Of a DNA stretch of 64,000 nucleotides, positions 63,681 through 64,000 are shown piece by piece (position 1 is the stretch's first letter; each line of letters begins with the position of its first letter). The stretch is taken from the NCBI GenBank assembly GCA_023213395.1, contig CM041465.1, positions 128,781,741-128,845,740 on the forward strand. The letters run 5' to 3'. The stretch comes from Cycas panzhihuaensis (lineage: Eukaryota > Cycadophyta). The notes beneath the pieces were generated by a model, which made no database searches, was not told where the DNA came from, and was given only the letters and a program-made list of their open reading frames with translations. Both the position numbers and the translations under genes were made by a program.

Positions 63681-64000
63681 GAAATGAACATAGAGATCAA
63701 TGATAACAGAAAATTGAATATAGTTCAATTAGATGAGGAATTAGTAATTACCTTAGAAAGTGTTGAAACTGATAAAAACTCAATAGAACTCAACAGAATT
63801 TTGATAGGGGAGAGAAAACTGACTTGCCTCTTCATTGAGTTTCAATCTTCTTAAATATACATCATAAGAGTGACCGTTACATATTGAAATGTAACTGATC
63901 AATTCAACGACCAAGTGTCATAATCTTACATTAGAGTTACATTTGAGGGTGGTCTCAACATGACCCCCTTTTCATCTAGATAAAACATTATATTTCAACA
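63681..64000 (+). other. Copia-6 linker to the window edge
   Basis: Starts as the acidic copia linker (EMNIEINDNRKL). From about 63800 the sequence no longer matches the Copia-1 linker and may be an inserted or rearranged piece; not assigned. Confidence 0.45.

Larger units (their letters stand above)
54114..64000 (+). mobile_element. Copia-6: copia element, 5' part, split by Copia-7
   Basis: 5' LTR 54114-54332, PBS 54333-54344, leader to 54986, Copia-7 insertion, leader 61310-61395, gag, protease, integrase, and the start of the next linker up to the window edge. Same family as Copia-1 by LTR and integrase. The five bases before it are GGAAT, the candidate target duplication; the other end is outside the window. 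Confidence 0.9.

Noticed and set aside
1-64000. Host genes, tRNA or rRNA genes
   Set aside because: No frame outside retroelements shows a domain or exon pattern, and the only tRNA-related words are primer-binding sites beside LTRs.

Overview
This 64 kb window looks like heterochromatic DNA from a seed plant, possibly a gymnosperm or another large-genome species. The lineage is a low-confidence inference from the amount of old, nested retroelement sequence. I see no host gene, tRNA or rRNA. Almost everything recognisable is LTR retrotransposon (Ty1/copia and Ty3/gypsy) in layers, with primer-binding sites (PBS) of the initiator-Met type (TGGTATYARAGC). Element names below are local to this report.

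Left part. Copia-1 (+) enters from the left and ends with its 3' LTR at 3148. Next is a badly decayed gypsy relic, Gypsy-1 (-, about 3149-7471). At 7472 begins Copia-2 (-), which runs to 45860 because two large insertions split it. Insertion one is Gypsy-2 (+, 8168-30263), a chromovirus. Its 5' LTR is itself split by LARD-1 (-, 8537-19272, target duplication GAAGA), a non-coding LTR element that hosts another chromovirus, Gypsy-3 (-, about 11385-17942). The Gypsy-2 body is split again by Copia-4 (+, 21800-29493, target duplication CTAGA). Insertion two in Copia-2 is Copia-5 (+, 31676-41786), the youngest-looking element, arranged as truncated internal region, LTR, full internal region, LTR.

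Right part. The 5' LTR of Copia-2 (45430-45860) appears to double as the 3' LTR of a related element, Copia-3 (-, to about 49875). After about 1.1 kb of unassigned DNA comes Gypsy-4 (-, about 51100-54113), the same family as Gypsy-1; both carry a third ORF downstream of integrase. Gypsy-4 is cut by Copia-6 (+, 54114 to beyond the window end, same family as Copia-1), and Copia-6 is cut in its leader by Copia-7 (+, 54987-61309, target duplication AATTC).

Inferred order of events: Gypsy-1, then Copia-2/3, then Gypsy-2, then LARD-1, then Gypsy-3; separately Copia-4 into Gypsy-2 and Copia-5 into Copia-2; and Gypsy-4, then Copia-6, then Copia-7. The elements encode the usual gag, protease, integrase, reverse transcriptase and RNase H, but stops, frameshifts and lost catalytic residues make nearly all copies non-functional. 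The points I consider most worth a second look are two palindromic signals conserved in the LTRs of related copia families, a stem-loop conserved in their leaders, the extra ORF in Gypsy-1/4, the non-coding LARD-1, and a concentration of copy-to-copy differences at CAG/CTG/CCG sites in Copia-5 that looks like a methylation-linked sequencing artefact.
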